Below are positions 15,532-21,768 of a stretch of 21,768 nucleotides of DNA, piece after piece. The position numbers were made by a program, and so were the translations under genes. The stretch spans positions 193,349 through 215,116 of the forward strand of contig DIAM01000005.1 in the NCBI GenBank assembly GCA_002416505.1, in the 5' to 3' direction. Origin of the DNA: Gammaproteobacteria bacterium UBA5078. Its GTDB lineage: Bacteria; Pseudomonadota; Gammaproteobacteria; Pseudomonadales; Pseudohongiellaceae. The notes beneath the pieces were generated by a model that searched no databases, was not told where the DNA came from, and worked only from the letters and a program-made list of their open reading frames with translations. Positions within the stretch are counted from its first letter, which is position 1, and the number at the start of each line of letters is the position of its first letter.

Positions 15532-16716
15532 TTACCGCTCGATCAGCGCAATGCGCTTGTTGTACCAGTTCATCAGCATGGAAATACTGATACTGATCGC
15601 CAGGTACACGCTCATGGTGATGGCAATCACCTCGATGGCCTGGCCGGTCTGGTTGAGTACCGTGCCGGCGAACAGCGAGACCATGTCCGGATAACCGATA
15701 CCGGCGGCCAGCGAGGAGTTCTTCGCCAGGTTGAGGTACTGGCTGGTCAGCGGCGGGATGATCACCCGTAGCGCCTGCGGAATGATCACCAGGCGTAGCG
15801 TCTTGCCAGCCGGCAGGCCCAGCGAACGCGCGGCCTCGGTCTGGCCATGGCTGACCGCCATGATCCCGGAGCGCACGTTCTCGGCGATGAAAGCCGCGGT
15901 GTAGATGGTCAACGCCAGGGTCAACGCCATCAGCTCGGGAATCAGTACCCAACCGCCACGGAAGTTGAAACCGCTCAGCTCCGGTATGCTCCATTGCAGC
16001 GGATTGCCGGTCAGCAAGACCGCCAGCCCTGGCAGCACGATCAGCAAGGGAATGGCGCCCAGGGAAATCGGGAAGAACTTGCCGGTCGCCTCGAAGCGTT
16101 TTTTCGACCAACGCGACAGCAGCACGATACCGATCACCGCCACCACAATGGCGCCGAAGAAGGGAGCAAAGTTCTCCGAGGGGATCGGCGACGGCATATA
16201 CAGACCGCGGCTGTTGAGGAAGAAGCTGTCAGCGATGCCCATGCTCTGCCGTGGCCCTGGCAGTGAGAGCATCACCGCGAAGTACCAGAAGAAGATTTGC
16301 AGCAGCGGCGGGATATTGCGGAAGGTTTCGATGTAGATGGTGGCCAGCTTGCTGATCAGCCAGTTGGGCGACAGCCGTGCGACACCAAGGATAAAACCCA
16401 GCAGCGTCGCCAGCACGATACCGATCACCGACACCAGCAAGGTGTTGAGCAACCCGACGAAGAACACCCGCCCGTAGGAGTGACTCTCGTTGTAATCGAT
16501 CAGGTGTTGGGCGATGCCAAAACCGGCGCTGTTATTAAGGAAGCTGAAGCCGGAAATGATGCCGCGCTTCTCGAGGTTGGTCTGGGTGTTGTCGAACAGG
16601 AACCAGCCGAGCGCCACGACGGCGATAACGGCGAGAATCTGGAATAGCCACGCACGCACCTTGGGGTCGGTCCAGACCGATCCACCTGGGCGCGGGGCAT
16701 TTACAGTAGTTTGCAT
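15532..16716 (-). CDS. aapQ: General L-amino-acid ABC transporter, permease AapQ
   Basis: This 394-residue inner-membrane permease is the partner of AapM. It has about eight hydrophobic segments, beginning with WLFQILAVIAVVALGWFLF near residues 23-41, and a periplasmic insertion rich in Ser/Gly/Pro around residues 160-190 that is typical for AapQ. The EAA loop is EAARSLGLPAGKTLRLVIIP in the C-terminal third. The start MQTTVNAPRP has GAGGG upstream. It is separated from aapJ by 100 nt containing two strong hairpins, and from aapM by only 9 nt. Confidence 0.94.
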   Translation of the reverse strand: MQTTVNAPRPGGSVWTDPKVRAWLFQILAVIAVVALGWFLFDNTQTNLEKRGIISGFSFLNNSAGFGIAQHLIDYNESHSYGRVFFVGLLNTLLVSVIGIVLATLLGFILGVARLSPNWLISKLATIYIETFRNIPPLLQIFFWYFAVMLSLPGPRQSMGIADSFFLNSRGLYMPSPIPSENFAPFFGAIVVAVIGIVLLSRWSKKRFEATGKFFPISLGAIPLLIVLPGLAVLLTGNPLQWSIPELSGFNFRGGWVLIPELMALTLALTIYTAAFIAENVRSGIMAVSHGQTEAARSLGLPAGKTLRLVIIPQALRVIIPPLTSQYLNLAKNSSLAAGIGYPDMVSLFAGTVLNQTGQAIEVIAITMSVYLAISISISMLMNWYNKRIALIER

Positions 16717-16730
16717 AAGAGCCCTCTTGG

Positions 16731-16763
16731 AACCCTCACGCCCGCATCGGCGGGCATGAGGTT
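16731..16763 (-). promoter_or_regulatory. Hairpin 1 in the aapJ-aapQ gap
   Basis: The arms AACCCTCACGCCCGC and GCGGGCATGAGGTT (plus-strand reading) pair almost completely around ATCG. It lies 14 nt before the aapQ start and has no T run, so it is more likely an RNA-stability or processing hairpin than a full terminator. Such hairpins often keep the binding-protein mRNA more abundant than that of the permeases. Confidence 0.6.
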
Positions 16764-16780
16764 CACATCAATCAGAACGA

Positions 16781-16809
16781 TGCTAGCGCCCCAGGACGGG
16801 ACGCTAGCA
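16781..16809 (-). promoter_or_regulatory. Hairpin 2 directly after aapJ
   Basis: TGCTAGCG and CGCTAGCA form perfect 8-bp outer arms, and inner CCC/GGG pairs extend the stem around a loop of about 5 nt. It begins 7 nt after the aapJ stop on the minus strand and is followed by a moderately T-rich TCGTTCTGATTG. It could give partial termination or protect the aapJ 3' end. Confidence 0.6.
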
Positions 16810-16816
16810 AAGACGG

Positions 16817-17845
16817 TCAGCGCACCGGCGGTGCGTATTGCAGACCACCTTTGTTCCACAGGGCGTTGAGGCCACGTTCGATCTTCAGCTCGCTGCCGGC
16901 ACCGACGTTGCGCTCGAAGCTCTCACCGTAGTTACCCACTTGCTTGACGATCTGCACGGCCCAGTCTTTCGGCAGTTTCAGATCCTTACCGAACTCGCCT
17001 TCGGCACCCAACAGACGGGCGACATCGGGGTTCTTGGTGGATTTAGCCTGTTCTTCGACGTTCTTCGAGTCGACGCCCAGCTCTTCGGCGTTGACCATGG
17101 CGAACAGCGACCAGCGCACGATGTCGAACCACTCTTCGTCACCCTGGCGCACGACCGGGCCCAATGGCTCTTTCGAGATCACTTCCGGCAGCACCACGTA
17201 CTCGTCCGGATTGGCCAACTTGATACGCTGAGCGTACAGCTGCGACTGGTCGGAGGTCAGCACGTCGCAACGGCCGGCTTCAACCGACTTGGCGCTCTCG
17301 TCGGAGGTATCGTAAGTGATGGGGGTGTACTTCAGGCCATTGGCGCGGAAGTAGTCGGAGAGGTTCAGCTCGGTGGTCGTACCGGCCTGGATGCACACGG
17401 TAGCGCCATCCAGTTCTTTAGCGCTGGAAACGCCGAGCTTCTTGTTAACCAGGAAGCCTTGGCCGTCGTAATAGTTGGTACCGGTGAAGTTCAGGCCCAG
17501 TGCGGCATCGCGCGAGCTGGTCCAGGTGGTGTTACGCGAGAGGATGTCGACTTCGCCGGACTGCAGCGCGGTGAAACGCTCTTTAGCGGTCAACGGGCTG
17601 TACTTGACCTTGGTGGCGTCGCCAAATACGGCTGCGGCTACAGCGCGGCACACATCGACGTCGAGACCCAGGTAGTTGCCTTTTTCATCGGCGTAGGAGA
17701 AGCCAGGCAGACCATCGCTGATACCGCACTGAACGAAACCTTTCTTCTGTACCGCGTCCAGGGTAGCGCCCGCTTGTGCGAAGCCGCTAACACCGAGAAC
17801 AGCTGCGGTAGTGAGCATAGCCAGGGTGGATTTCACCATCTTCAT
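16817..17845 (-). CDS. aapJ: General L-amino-acid ABC transporter, periplasmic binding protein AapJ
   Basis: This 342-residue periplasmic receptor captures L-amino acids of broad specificity for the AapQMP complex. A signal peptide (residues 1-25, MKMVKS followed by a hydrophobic core and AQA at 23-25) is followed by the type 3 binding-protein domain. Visible family segments are GFVQCGISDGLPGFSYADEK, GLDVDVCRAVAAAVFGD, and RNTTWTSSRDAALGLNF. GGAGG lies 6 nt before ATG, the strongest ribosome site in the operon. It is the first gene of aapJQMP, with a long, structured upstream region. Signs of control (sigma-54 box, leader hairpin, A-rich motif) are described separately. Confidence 0.96.
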   Translation of the reverse strand: MKMVKSTLAMLTTAAVLGVSGFAQAGATLDAVQKKGFVQCGISDGLPGFSYADEKGNYLGLDVDVCRAVAAAVFGDATKVKYSPLTAKERFTALQSGEVDILSRNTTWTSSRDAALGLNFTGTNYYDGQGFLVNKKLGVSSAKELDGATVCIQAGTTTELNLSDYFRANGLKYTPITYDTSDESAKSVEAGRCDVLTSDQSQLYAQRIKLANPDEYVVLPEVISKEPLGPVVRQGDEEWFDIVRWSLFAMVNAEELGVDSKNVEEQAKSTKNPDVARLLGAEGEFGKDLKLPKDWAVQIVKQVGNYGESFERNVGAGSELKIERGLNALWNKGGLQYAPPVR

Positions 17846-17860
17846 TAAAACCTCCAGTTG

Positions 17861-17868
17861 CTTTTGTT
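17861..17868 (-). promoter_or_regulatory. A-rich Hfq/Crc-like (CA) motif before the aapJ ribosome site
   Basis: On the minus strand AACAAAAG, inside ACACAACAAAAGCAAC, matches 7 of 8 positions of the AAnAAnAA pattern bound by Hfq with Crc in Pseudomonas. It lies 5 nt upstream of the GGAGG ribosome site, the position where Hfq/Crc blocks translation. Amino-acid uptake genes are typical targets of this system. Confidence 0.4.
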
Positions 17869-17910
17869 GTGTTGGAGTCTCGGCCCTACCACCGTACCCT
17901 TATGGGGCAC

Positions 17911-17940
17911 GTCGACCGCGTCGGCAGCAACGCGGTCAAC
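17911..17940 (-). promoter_or_regulatory. Leader hairpin upstream of aapJ
   Basis: In the minus-strand RNA, GUUGACCGCG and CGCGGUCGAC pair over 10 bp (one G-U) around the 10-nt loop UUGCUGCCGA. It lies 65-95 nt before the aapJ start. The TTGACC in its 5' arm could also be read as a -35 box, but no good -10 follows at 17 nt. Confidence 0.5.
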
Positions 17941-18173
17941 CGGGGATCAGACCTCAGCGAGAGTTTAGTAGCCGATCGTTTTATCAGCCATTCACTCACG
18001 CCCGCCCATTGGTCGAATGGACTAGAGACGGTTAGCAATTTGCTAATCGCCAAGCATGCAGCGCCTGACGAACCTGTTGGAAACCCCCATCAAATTGGCT
18101 TCCCGTCTGCTACGTACCCGGTTTGATAATAGTGTTACCGCTACCGGGCACGTCATCAGTCCCGATTGGTTAT

Positions 18174-18189
18174 AGCAAAGCCCATACCA
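18174..18189 (-). promoter_or_regulatory. Sigma-54 (-24/-12) promoter candidate for aapJQMP
   Basis: TGGTATGGGCTTTGCT on the minus strand matches 10 of the 12 defined bases of TGGCACG-N4-TTGCW, with the required GG-N10-GC spacing. It would start transcription near 18163. A second, weaker box (GGGTACAAGTTTTGCT, 18225-18240) has the same GG-N10-GC spacing. Confidence 0.55.
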
Positions 18190-18305
18190 GCACCTCGCTT
18201 TACGCACCATACGGACAGGTCAACAGCAAAACTTGTACCCTTGCGACATCTTCTTCACAGATTAGCCACCCCCTGGAAATTCAGGCGCCCTAAATAAGCG
18301 CGCCC

Positions 18306-18320
18306 GCACCACACTGGAGC
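18306..18320. promoter_or_regulatory. NtrC-like enhancer site overlapping the estB ribosome site
   Basis: GCACC-ACACT-GGAGC matches the NtrC consensus GCACC-N5-GGTGC at 9 of 10 positions. It lies about 150 bp upstream of the predicted start from the better sigma-54 box (about 100 bp for the weaker one), typical for an NtrC enhancer. The match includes the GGAG that serves as estB ribosome site, so part of it is explained by that. Confidence 0.35.
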
Positions 18321-18325
18321 CCCCT

Positions 18326-18985
18326 ATGAGCGAGCCCTTGATTCTTCAGCCCACACTCAGCGCCGACGCGTGCGTCATCTGGTTGCACGGGCTGGGTGCC
18401 GATCGCTATGACTTCCTGCCCGTAGCCGAGGCGCTGCAAGCGCAGTTGCGCAGTACGCGTTTCGTTCTGCCACAAGCCCCGACCCAGGCAGTGACTATTA
18501 ATGGCGGCTGGGCCATGCCCAGCTGGTACGACATTCTTGCCATGAGCCCGGCCCGGGCGATCAACCGCGACCAGCTGGAGGCCTCGGCCCAACAGGTCAT
18601 CGGCCTGATCGAAGCGCAGCGCGACAGCGGCATCGACCCGGCACGCATCTTCCTCGCCGGTTTCTCGCAAGGCGGCGCCGTGGTTCTGCACAGCGCCTTC
18701 CTGCGCTGGCAGGGACCCCTCGGTGGCGTGCTAGCGCTGTCGACCTACGCACCGACCTTCAGCGATGAGCTGCAACTGGACCCAAGCAAACAGCAGTTGC
18801 CGGTGTATTGCCTGCATGGCAGCCAAGACGACGTGGTACTGCCGAGCATGGGCCGCGCCGCGCATGACTGGCTGGCCGAGCGTGGGGTTAATGTCGCGTG
18901 GCAGGAATACCCGATGGCTCATGAGGTGCTGCCGCAGGAGATTCGTGACATTGGCCTGTGGCTCGGCACACAGCTAGCCCGCTAG
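18326..18985 (+). CDS. estB: Alpha/beta-hydrolase carboxylesterase, EstB/phospholipase-carboxylesterase family
   Basis: This 219-residue cytoplasmic serine esterase hydrolyses short-chain esters in characterised relatives (P. fluorescens carboxylesterase II, about 218 residues). The family start (VIWLHGLGADRYDF, residues 17-30) is followed by the nucleophile elbow GFSQGGA with Ser114, the acid Asp168 in HGSQDDVVLP and the catalytic His199 in PMAHEV. Length and motif order are complete. The ATG has GGAG 6 nt upstream. There is no signal peptide. It is divergent from aapJ and is not obviously in an operon with the following gene (246-nt gap). Confidence 0.93.
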   Translation: MSEPLILQPTLSADACVIWLHGLGADRYDFLPVAEALQAQLRSTRFVLPQAPTQAVTINGGWAMPSWYDILAMSPARAINRDQLEASAQQVIGLIEAQRDSGIDPARIFLAGFSQGGAVVLHSAFLRWQGPLGGVLALSTYAPTFSDELQLDPSKQQLPVYCLHGSQDDVVLPSMGRAAHDWLAERGVNVAWQEYPMAHEVLPQEIRDIGLWLGTQLAR

Positions 18986-19122
18986 CCTCGCCCTCGGGGT
19001 AACAAGCACATAAGCAAAAGGCCGGGCGGGCAAAGCGGATCATCGCCAAGCCGTCCAGGTGATTTTTGTGACGGGGCAAGCAACTTCGCTCAACCATTGG
19101 TCGGCCGAACTTTTGGCGAGGA

Positions 19123-19151
19123 TTGCCAGCCCCAACGCGCAGGAATACTGT
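19123..19151 (+). promoter_or_regulatory. Possible sigma-70 promoter for the diguanylate cyclase gene
   Basis: TTGCCA (19123-19128, 5 of 6 to consensus) is followed after 17 nt by TACTGT (19146-19151, only 3 of 6). It lies about 80 nt before the coding start. The spacing is ideal but the -10 is poor. Confidence 0.3.
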
Positions 19152-19231
19152 CGTTCCAGGTGTTCGCCCACACGACAGGAAGCGTTTGCGATGCCCCCCA
19201 CATGTCCTGATCAACGCCACGCGTGGTTGCA

Positions 19232-20167
19232 ATGAAAAGCGCACAGTGGCAGGCAGACCTGCAACAAATTCGCCACCTGCGCCTGTTCAATAACGTGGCC
19301 GCCAGCAGCATCAATCAACTGCTCAAGGAATTTCGCGCCTGCGATCTGGACGCAGGCGAAGTGCTGCTCTCGCCCTTCAATCGTAACCAGTACCTCTACC
19401 TGCTGCTCAAAGGCCAGTTCAAGGTCTATCTCGGCTCGCTGGACAACCAGCCCGTCAGCACCCTGAAAATGGGCGACTGCGCCGGGGAAGTCAGCTTCAT
19501 CGACAACGAGCACCCTTGCGCCTACGTGGTCGCGAGCGAACCGAGCAGCGTGCTACGCCTGCACCGCGAGTCACTGCTCAACCTGTTCCAGCAATCGCCG
19601 CAGCTGATGCACAACCTGCTGGAATTGCTCTGCGAGCGGGTGCGCCAAGGCAACCGGCTGATTCTCGACAGCGAACAGAACGCCAATATCGACACCCTTA
19701 CCGGCTCGTTCAACCGGCGCTGGCTGGAGCACGTGTTCGAGCGCGAAAGCACCCGCTGCGCGTTCAACCAACAACCGCTGTGCATGCTGATGCTGGATGT
19801 CGATCACTTCAAAGCCTACAACGACCAACATGGCCACCTCGCTGGCGACTATGCGCTGTGCCTGGTTGCCCACACCCTGCGCAACCAACTGCGCCCCAAA
19901 GACAGCCTGGTGCGTTTCGGCGGCGAAGAATTTGTCATCGTGCTGCCGGAGCTTGCCGACGAGGAAGGCCGCCGTATTGGCGAACGCCTACGCCAGAGCC
20001 TGCAGCAAATCACCTCCTTCTATTCACCGCTCGGCGTATTGCCGGGCGTGACGGTCTCCATCGGCTTAGCGCAACTGCACGCCAACGACAGCCTGCACAG
20101 CCTGATCGCCCGCGCCGACAGTGCCCTCTACCAAGCCAAGCAACAAGGCCGCAACTGCCTCTGCTAG
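19232..20167 (+). CDS. Diguanylate cyclase with N-terminal cyclic-nucleotide-binding-like domain
   Basis: This 311-residue soluble protein pairs a cNMP-binding (CRP-type) beta-roll (about residues 15-130) with a GGDEF domain (about 150-311) that makes cyclic di-GMP from two GTP. The active site is GGEEF at 230-234, with metal-ligand Asp189 in MLDVDHFKAYND. The inhibitory I-site RPKD lies at 221-224, exactly five residues before GGEEF, so product inhibition is expected. In the phosphate-binding cassette GEVSFIDNEHPCAYVVAS the usual arginine is replaced (PCAY instead of PR-T/S-A), so ordinary cAMP binding is doubtful. The start is uncertain: ATG 19232 is preferred, GTG 19223 is possible, and neither has a good ribosome site. 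Confidence 0.93.
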   Translation: MKSAQWQADLQQIRHLRLFNNVAASSINQLLKEFRACDLDAGEVLLSPFNRNQYLYLLLKGQFKVYLGSLDNQPVSTLKMGDCAGEVSFIDNEHPCAYVVASEPSSVLRLHRESLLNLFQQSPQLMHNLLELLCERVRQGNRLILDSEQNANIDTLTGSFNRRWLEHVFERESTRCAFNQQPLCMLMLDVDHFKAYNDQHGHLAGDYALCLVAHTLRNQLRPKDSLVRFGGEEFVIVLPELADEEGRRIGERLRQSLQQITSFYSPLGVLPGVTVSIGLAQLHANDSLHSLIARADSALYQAKQQGRNCLC

Positions 20168-20203
20168 CAGGCCGGTTTTAACGCCGTATCGGTAGCCTGC
20201 TAG
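20164..20203. terminator. 9-bp inverted repeat after the cyclase gene, overlapping a promoter-like box
   Basis: CTAGCAGGC (20164-20172, containing the TAG stop) pairs with GCCTGCTAG (20195-20203) across 22 nt. It could end or stabilise the cyclase transcript. The right arm runs into TGCTAGAGT, an extended -10-like element (20201-20206) with TTAACG 17 nt upstream (20178-20183), a fair candidate promoter for the dipeptidase gene. Confidence 0.4.
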
Positions 20204-20239
20204 AGTCGATTCATACCCACAACGCCCGGTAGGCACTGT

Positions 20240-21403
20240 ATGCGCAAGCCCCTGCTCGCCCTGCTGATCCTGATCGTGATTGGCGCGGGGCTTTTCTTCA
20301 GCCTGCCCAACCTGCTCGACCGCTACATGAACAGCGTCGAAACACCGCCGCCCTACCCCGCCAGCCCCGCGGCGCAACAGGTTCACAACCACCTGTTTAT
20401 CGCCGACCTGCATGACGACGCGCTGCTCTGGGAGCGCGACCTGCTCAACCGCTATGGCTACGGCCACTCCGACCTGCCGCGCCTGCTCGAAGGTCGCGTT
20501 GGCTTGCAGGTGTTCTCCACCGTGACCAAAACCCCGCGCGGCTTGAACTACCAGAGCAACGCCGCCGACAGCGACAACATCACCCTGCTGGCAATGGCCC
20601 AGCGCTGGCCACGCGCGACCTGGAGCAGCCTGCTGCAACGGGCGTTGTACCAGGCTGAAAAACTCCAGCAGGCCGCTGCCGGCGGCGCAGGTCGCCTGCG
20701 GCTGATCAGAACCCGCAGCGACCTGGCGACGTTTATCCAGGCCTGGCAGCAAGATCCACAACAGCTCGCCGCGCTGCTCGCCACCGAAGGCCTGCACCCG
20801 CTGGAAGGCCAACTGGAGAATGTCGACCGGCTGTATGACGCCGGCTTTCGCATTGCCGGCCTGACCCACTTCTTCGATAACGAAGTCGGTGGCTCGGCCC
20901 ACGGCCTGGAAAAAGGCGGCCTCACACCGTTTGGCCGGCGGGTGATCAAACGCCTGGAAGATAGAGCCATGCTGATCGATCTGGCCCACGCCTCGCGTCG
21001 CTTGATCGACGACGTACTGGCCATCGCCAGCCGACCACTGCTGGTTTCGCACAGTGGAGTCGAAGGCACCTGCGCCGGCCCGCGCAACCTCAGCGACAGC
21101 CACCTCAAGGCCATCGCCGCGACTGGCGGGGTGATCGGCATCGGCTACTGGGATGCGGCGGTATGCGCCACTTCGGTCACGGCCATCGTCCAGGCGATCC
21201 GCTACAGCGTCGACCTGATCGGCGTCGAACACGTTGCCCTGGGCTCGGATTTCAACGGCACCGTGCATACGCCGTTCGATGTCACCGGCCTGGCGCAACT
21301 GACCGAAGGCCTGCTCAACGCCGGCTTCACGCAGCCCGAAATCGCCGCAATCATGGGCGGCAATGTCCAGCGACTACTGCTCGCCAGCTTGCCGCAAGGC
21401 TGA
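20240..21403 (+). CDS. Membrane dipeptidase, peptidase family M19, membrane-anchored
   Basis: This 387-residue zinc dipeptidase of the renal-dipeptidase family cleaves dipeptides. It begins with MRKP and a membrane helix (residues about 5-23) without a clear cleavage site, so it is probably anchored with the catalytic domain in the periplasm. Metal ligands are all in place: H58 and D60 in DLHDD, bridging Glu183 in LLATEGLHPL, His250 in LIDLAHAS, His271 in LVSHSG, plus Asp337 in LGSDFNG and the substrate-binding PRNLSD at 281-286. Ribosome site is weak (GGTAGG). Released amino acids would be available to the Aap importer, although the two are not in one operon. Confidence 0.92.
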   Translation: MRKPLLALLILIVIGAGLFFSLPNLLDRYMNSVETPPPYPASPAAQQVHNHLFIADLHDDALLWERDLLNRYGYGHSDLPRLLEGRVGLQVFSTVTKTPRGLNYQSNAADSDNITLLAMAQRWPRATWSSLLQRALYQAEKLQQAAAGGAGRLRLIRTRSDLATFIQAWQQDPQQLAALLATEGLHPLEGQLENVDRLYDAGFRIAGLTHFFDNEVGGSAHGLEKGGLTPFGRRVIKRLEDRAMLIDLAHASRRLIDDVLAIASRPLLVSHSGVEGTCAGPRNLSDSHLKAIAATGGVIGIGYWDAAVCATSVTAIVQAIRYSVDLIGVEHVALGSDFNGTVHTPFDVTGLAQLTEGLLNAGFTQPEIAAIMGGNVQRLLLASLPQG

Positions 21404-21446
21404 TGAATGCTGGGGCGGCGCTCGCTAAACACGCCAGATCGCGCCT

Positions 21447-21484
21447 GCCGGCCGCGGCACTTCGCCGCGCCGGCTTCTTGCTTT
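21447..21484 (+). terminator. GC-rich hairpin with T-rich tail after the dipeptidase gene
   Basis: GCCGGCCGCGGC and GCCGCGCCGGC pair with one bulge around ACTTC, followed by TTCTTGCTTT. It is a probable intrinsic terminator separating the dipeptidase from rhlB, 44 nt after the stop. TTTACACTGG directly after it could hold the rhlB -10 (TACACT, 21484-21489), though the -35 is poor. Confidence 0.65.
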
Positions 21485-21521
21485 ACACTGGCTGCCGTTC
21501 ACTCCTTAACCAATTGACGAG

Positions 21522-21768
21522 ATGACCGTGCTCAAAGCACTCAAAAAAATGTTCGGCAAAGCCGACGGCGAGCAGCCCGGCCCAATAAGCCAGCCTGCTA
21601 CGCCAGCAACGCCTCGTAGCAGCGACGTCAACAGCGAAAAACGCAGCCGCAAGCCCAAACCGCGTGCCCCGGCCAGCGCCACGGACAACCTGCCGGCAGC
21701 CGCCAGCGCAGAACCAAGTGCAGCGCGCAGCGACCTGAGCAAAACCGAGAAACCCCGTCGCGAACGGG
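21522..21768 (+). CDS. rhlB: ATP-dependent RNA helicase RhlB, N-terminal part (cut by window edge)
   Basis: Only the first 82 residues are visible. The N terminus MTVLKALKKMFGKADGEQ matches what I remember of Pseudomonas RhlB, a DEAD-box helicase of the RNA degradosome. It is followed by a Pro/Ala/Lys/Arg-rich, probably disordered, extension typical of the pseudomonad form. No helicase motif lies inside the window, so the call rests on this N terminus alone. ATG 21522 has no spaced ribosome site, whereas GTG 21528 has GAG 6 nt upstream and would give a start two residues shorter; both remain possible. Confidence 0.7.
   Translation, partial: MTVLKALKKMFGKADGEQPGPISQPATPATPRSSDVNSEKRSRKPKPRAPASATDNLPAAASAEPSAARSDLSKTEKPRRER

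Larger units (their letters stand above)
17846..18325. promoter_or_regulatory. 480-bp divergent control region between aapJ and estB
   Basis: There is no gene here. For aapJ (minus) it holds two sigma-54-like boxes, an NtrC-like site, a 10-bp leader hairpin and an A-rich motif next to the ribosome site. For estB (plus) it holds the GGAG ribosome site 6 nt before ATG; I see no convincing sigma-70 promoter for estB. If the better sigma-54 box is used, the aapJ leader would be about 320 nt long. Confidence 0.6.

Noticed and set aside
14434..15771. Long plus-strand ORF (445 codons) opposite aapM/aapQ
   Set aside because: It is rich in Gln, His, Arg and Asp, has no family signal, and lies antisense to two certain transporter genes; a by-product of GC-rich codon use.
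16838..17848. Plus-strand ORF (336 codons) opposite aapJ
   Set aside because: It mirrors the whole aapJ gene, has no ribosome site and no recognisable domain.
17911..17940. Amino-acid riboswitch in the aapJ leader
   Set aside because: Only one simple stem-loop is visible; none of the conserved cores of lysine, glycine or glutamine riboswitches is recognisable.
18888..19244. Minus-strand ORF in the estB-cyclase gap
   Set aside because: It overlaps the 3' end of estB, is rich in Arg, Cys and Pro, and has no ribosome site or family signal.

Overview
The window looks like an ordinary chromosomal segment of a Pseudomonas-type gammaproteobacterium. Base composition is GC-rich throughout, intergenic gaps are short, and most genes carry AGGAG-type ribosome sites. 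The gene set (sbcDC, yjeH, ndpA/yejK, pcs, aapJQMP, estB, rhlB) is typical of pseudomonads; from memory, several of these also lie close together in P. aeruginosa PAO1, which I could not check. I see no IS element, prophage, CRISPR array, tRNA or rRNA.

Layout, left to right. Positions 1-4159 (minus) hold sbcC, cut by the window edge, and sbcD, joined by an ATGA overlap; they form a DNA-end-processing nuclease. An Lrp/AsnC regulator (4168-4587, minus) sits 8 nt upstream of sbcD and is divergent from the amino-acid exporter gene yjeH (4716-6005, plus). Three plus-strand genes follow: a membrane-anchored TAXI-type binding protein with no transporter partner, the nucleoid protein NdpA/YejK, and an exported DUF4344 metallopeptidase. 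A convergent minus cluster (9540-11566) encodes phosphatidylcholine synthase, a small GIY-YIG protein and a GST-like protein. An NTF2/SnoaL-like gene (minus) and a GlxA-type AraC regulator (plus) diverge around a perfect 16-bp palindrome at 12236-12251.

Positions 13257-13649 carry no certain gene but contain tandem 10-mers, a REP-like hairpin, a long imperfect inverted repeat and a strong terminator. The minus operon aapJQMP (13650-17845) encodes a complete general L-amino-acid ABC importer. Its 480-bp upstream region has a good sigma-54 promoter candidate, an NtrC-like site, a leader hairpin and an A-rich Hfq/Crc-like motif. The right end is all on the plus strand: carboxylesterase estB, a cNMP-domain/GGDEF diguanylate cyclase, a membrane-anchored M19 dipeptidase and the start of the RNA helicase gene rhlB.

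Taken together, amino-acid traffic (import by Aap, export by YjeH, dipeptide cleavage by the M19 enzyme) is the most coherent theme, with likely nitrogen and carbon control of aap. I did not find a clearly new multi-gene system. The less usual items are regulatory sites and lone proteins, described in the findings.
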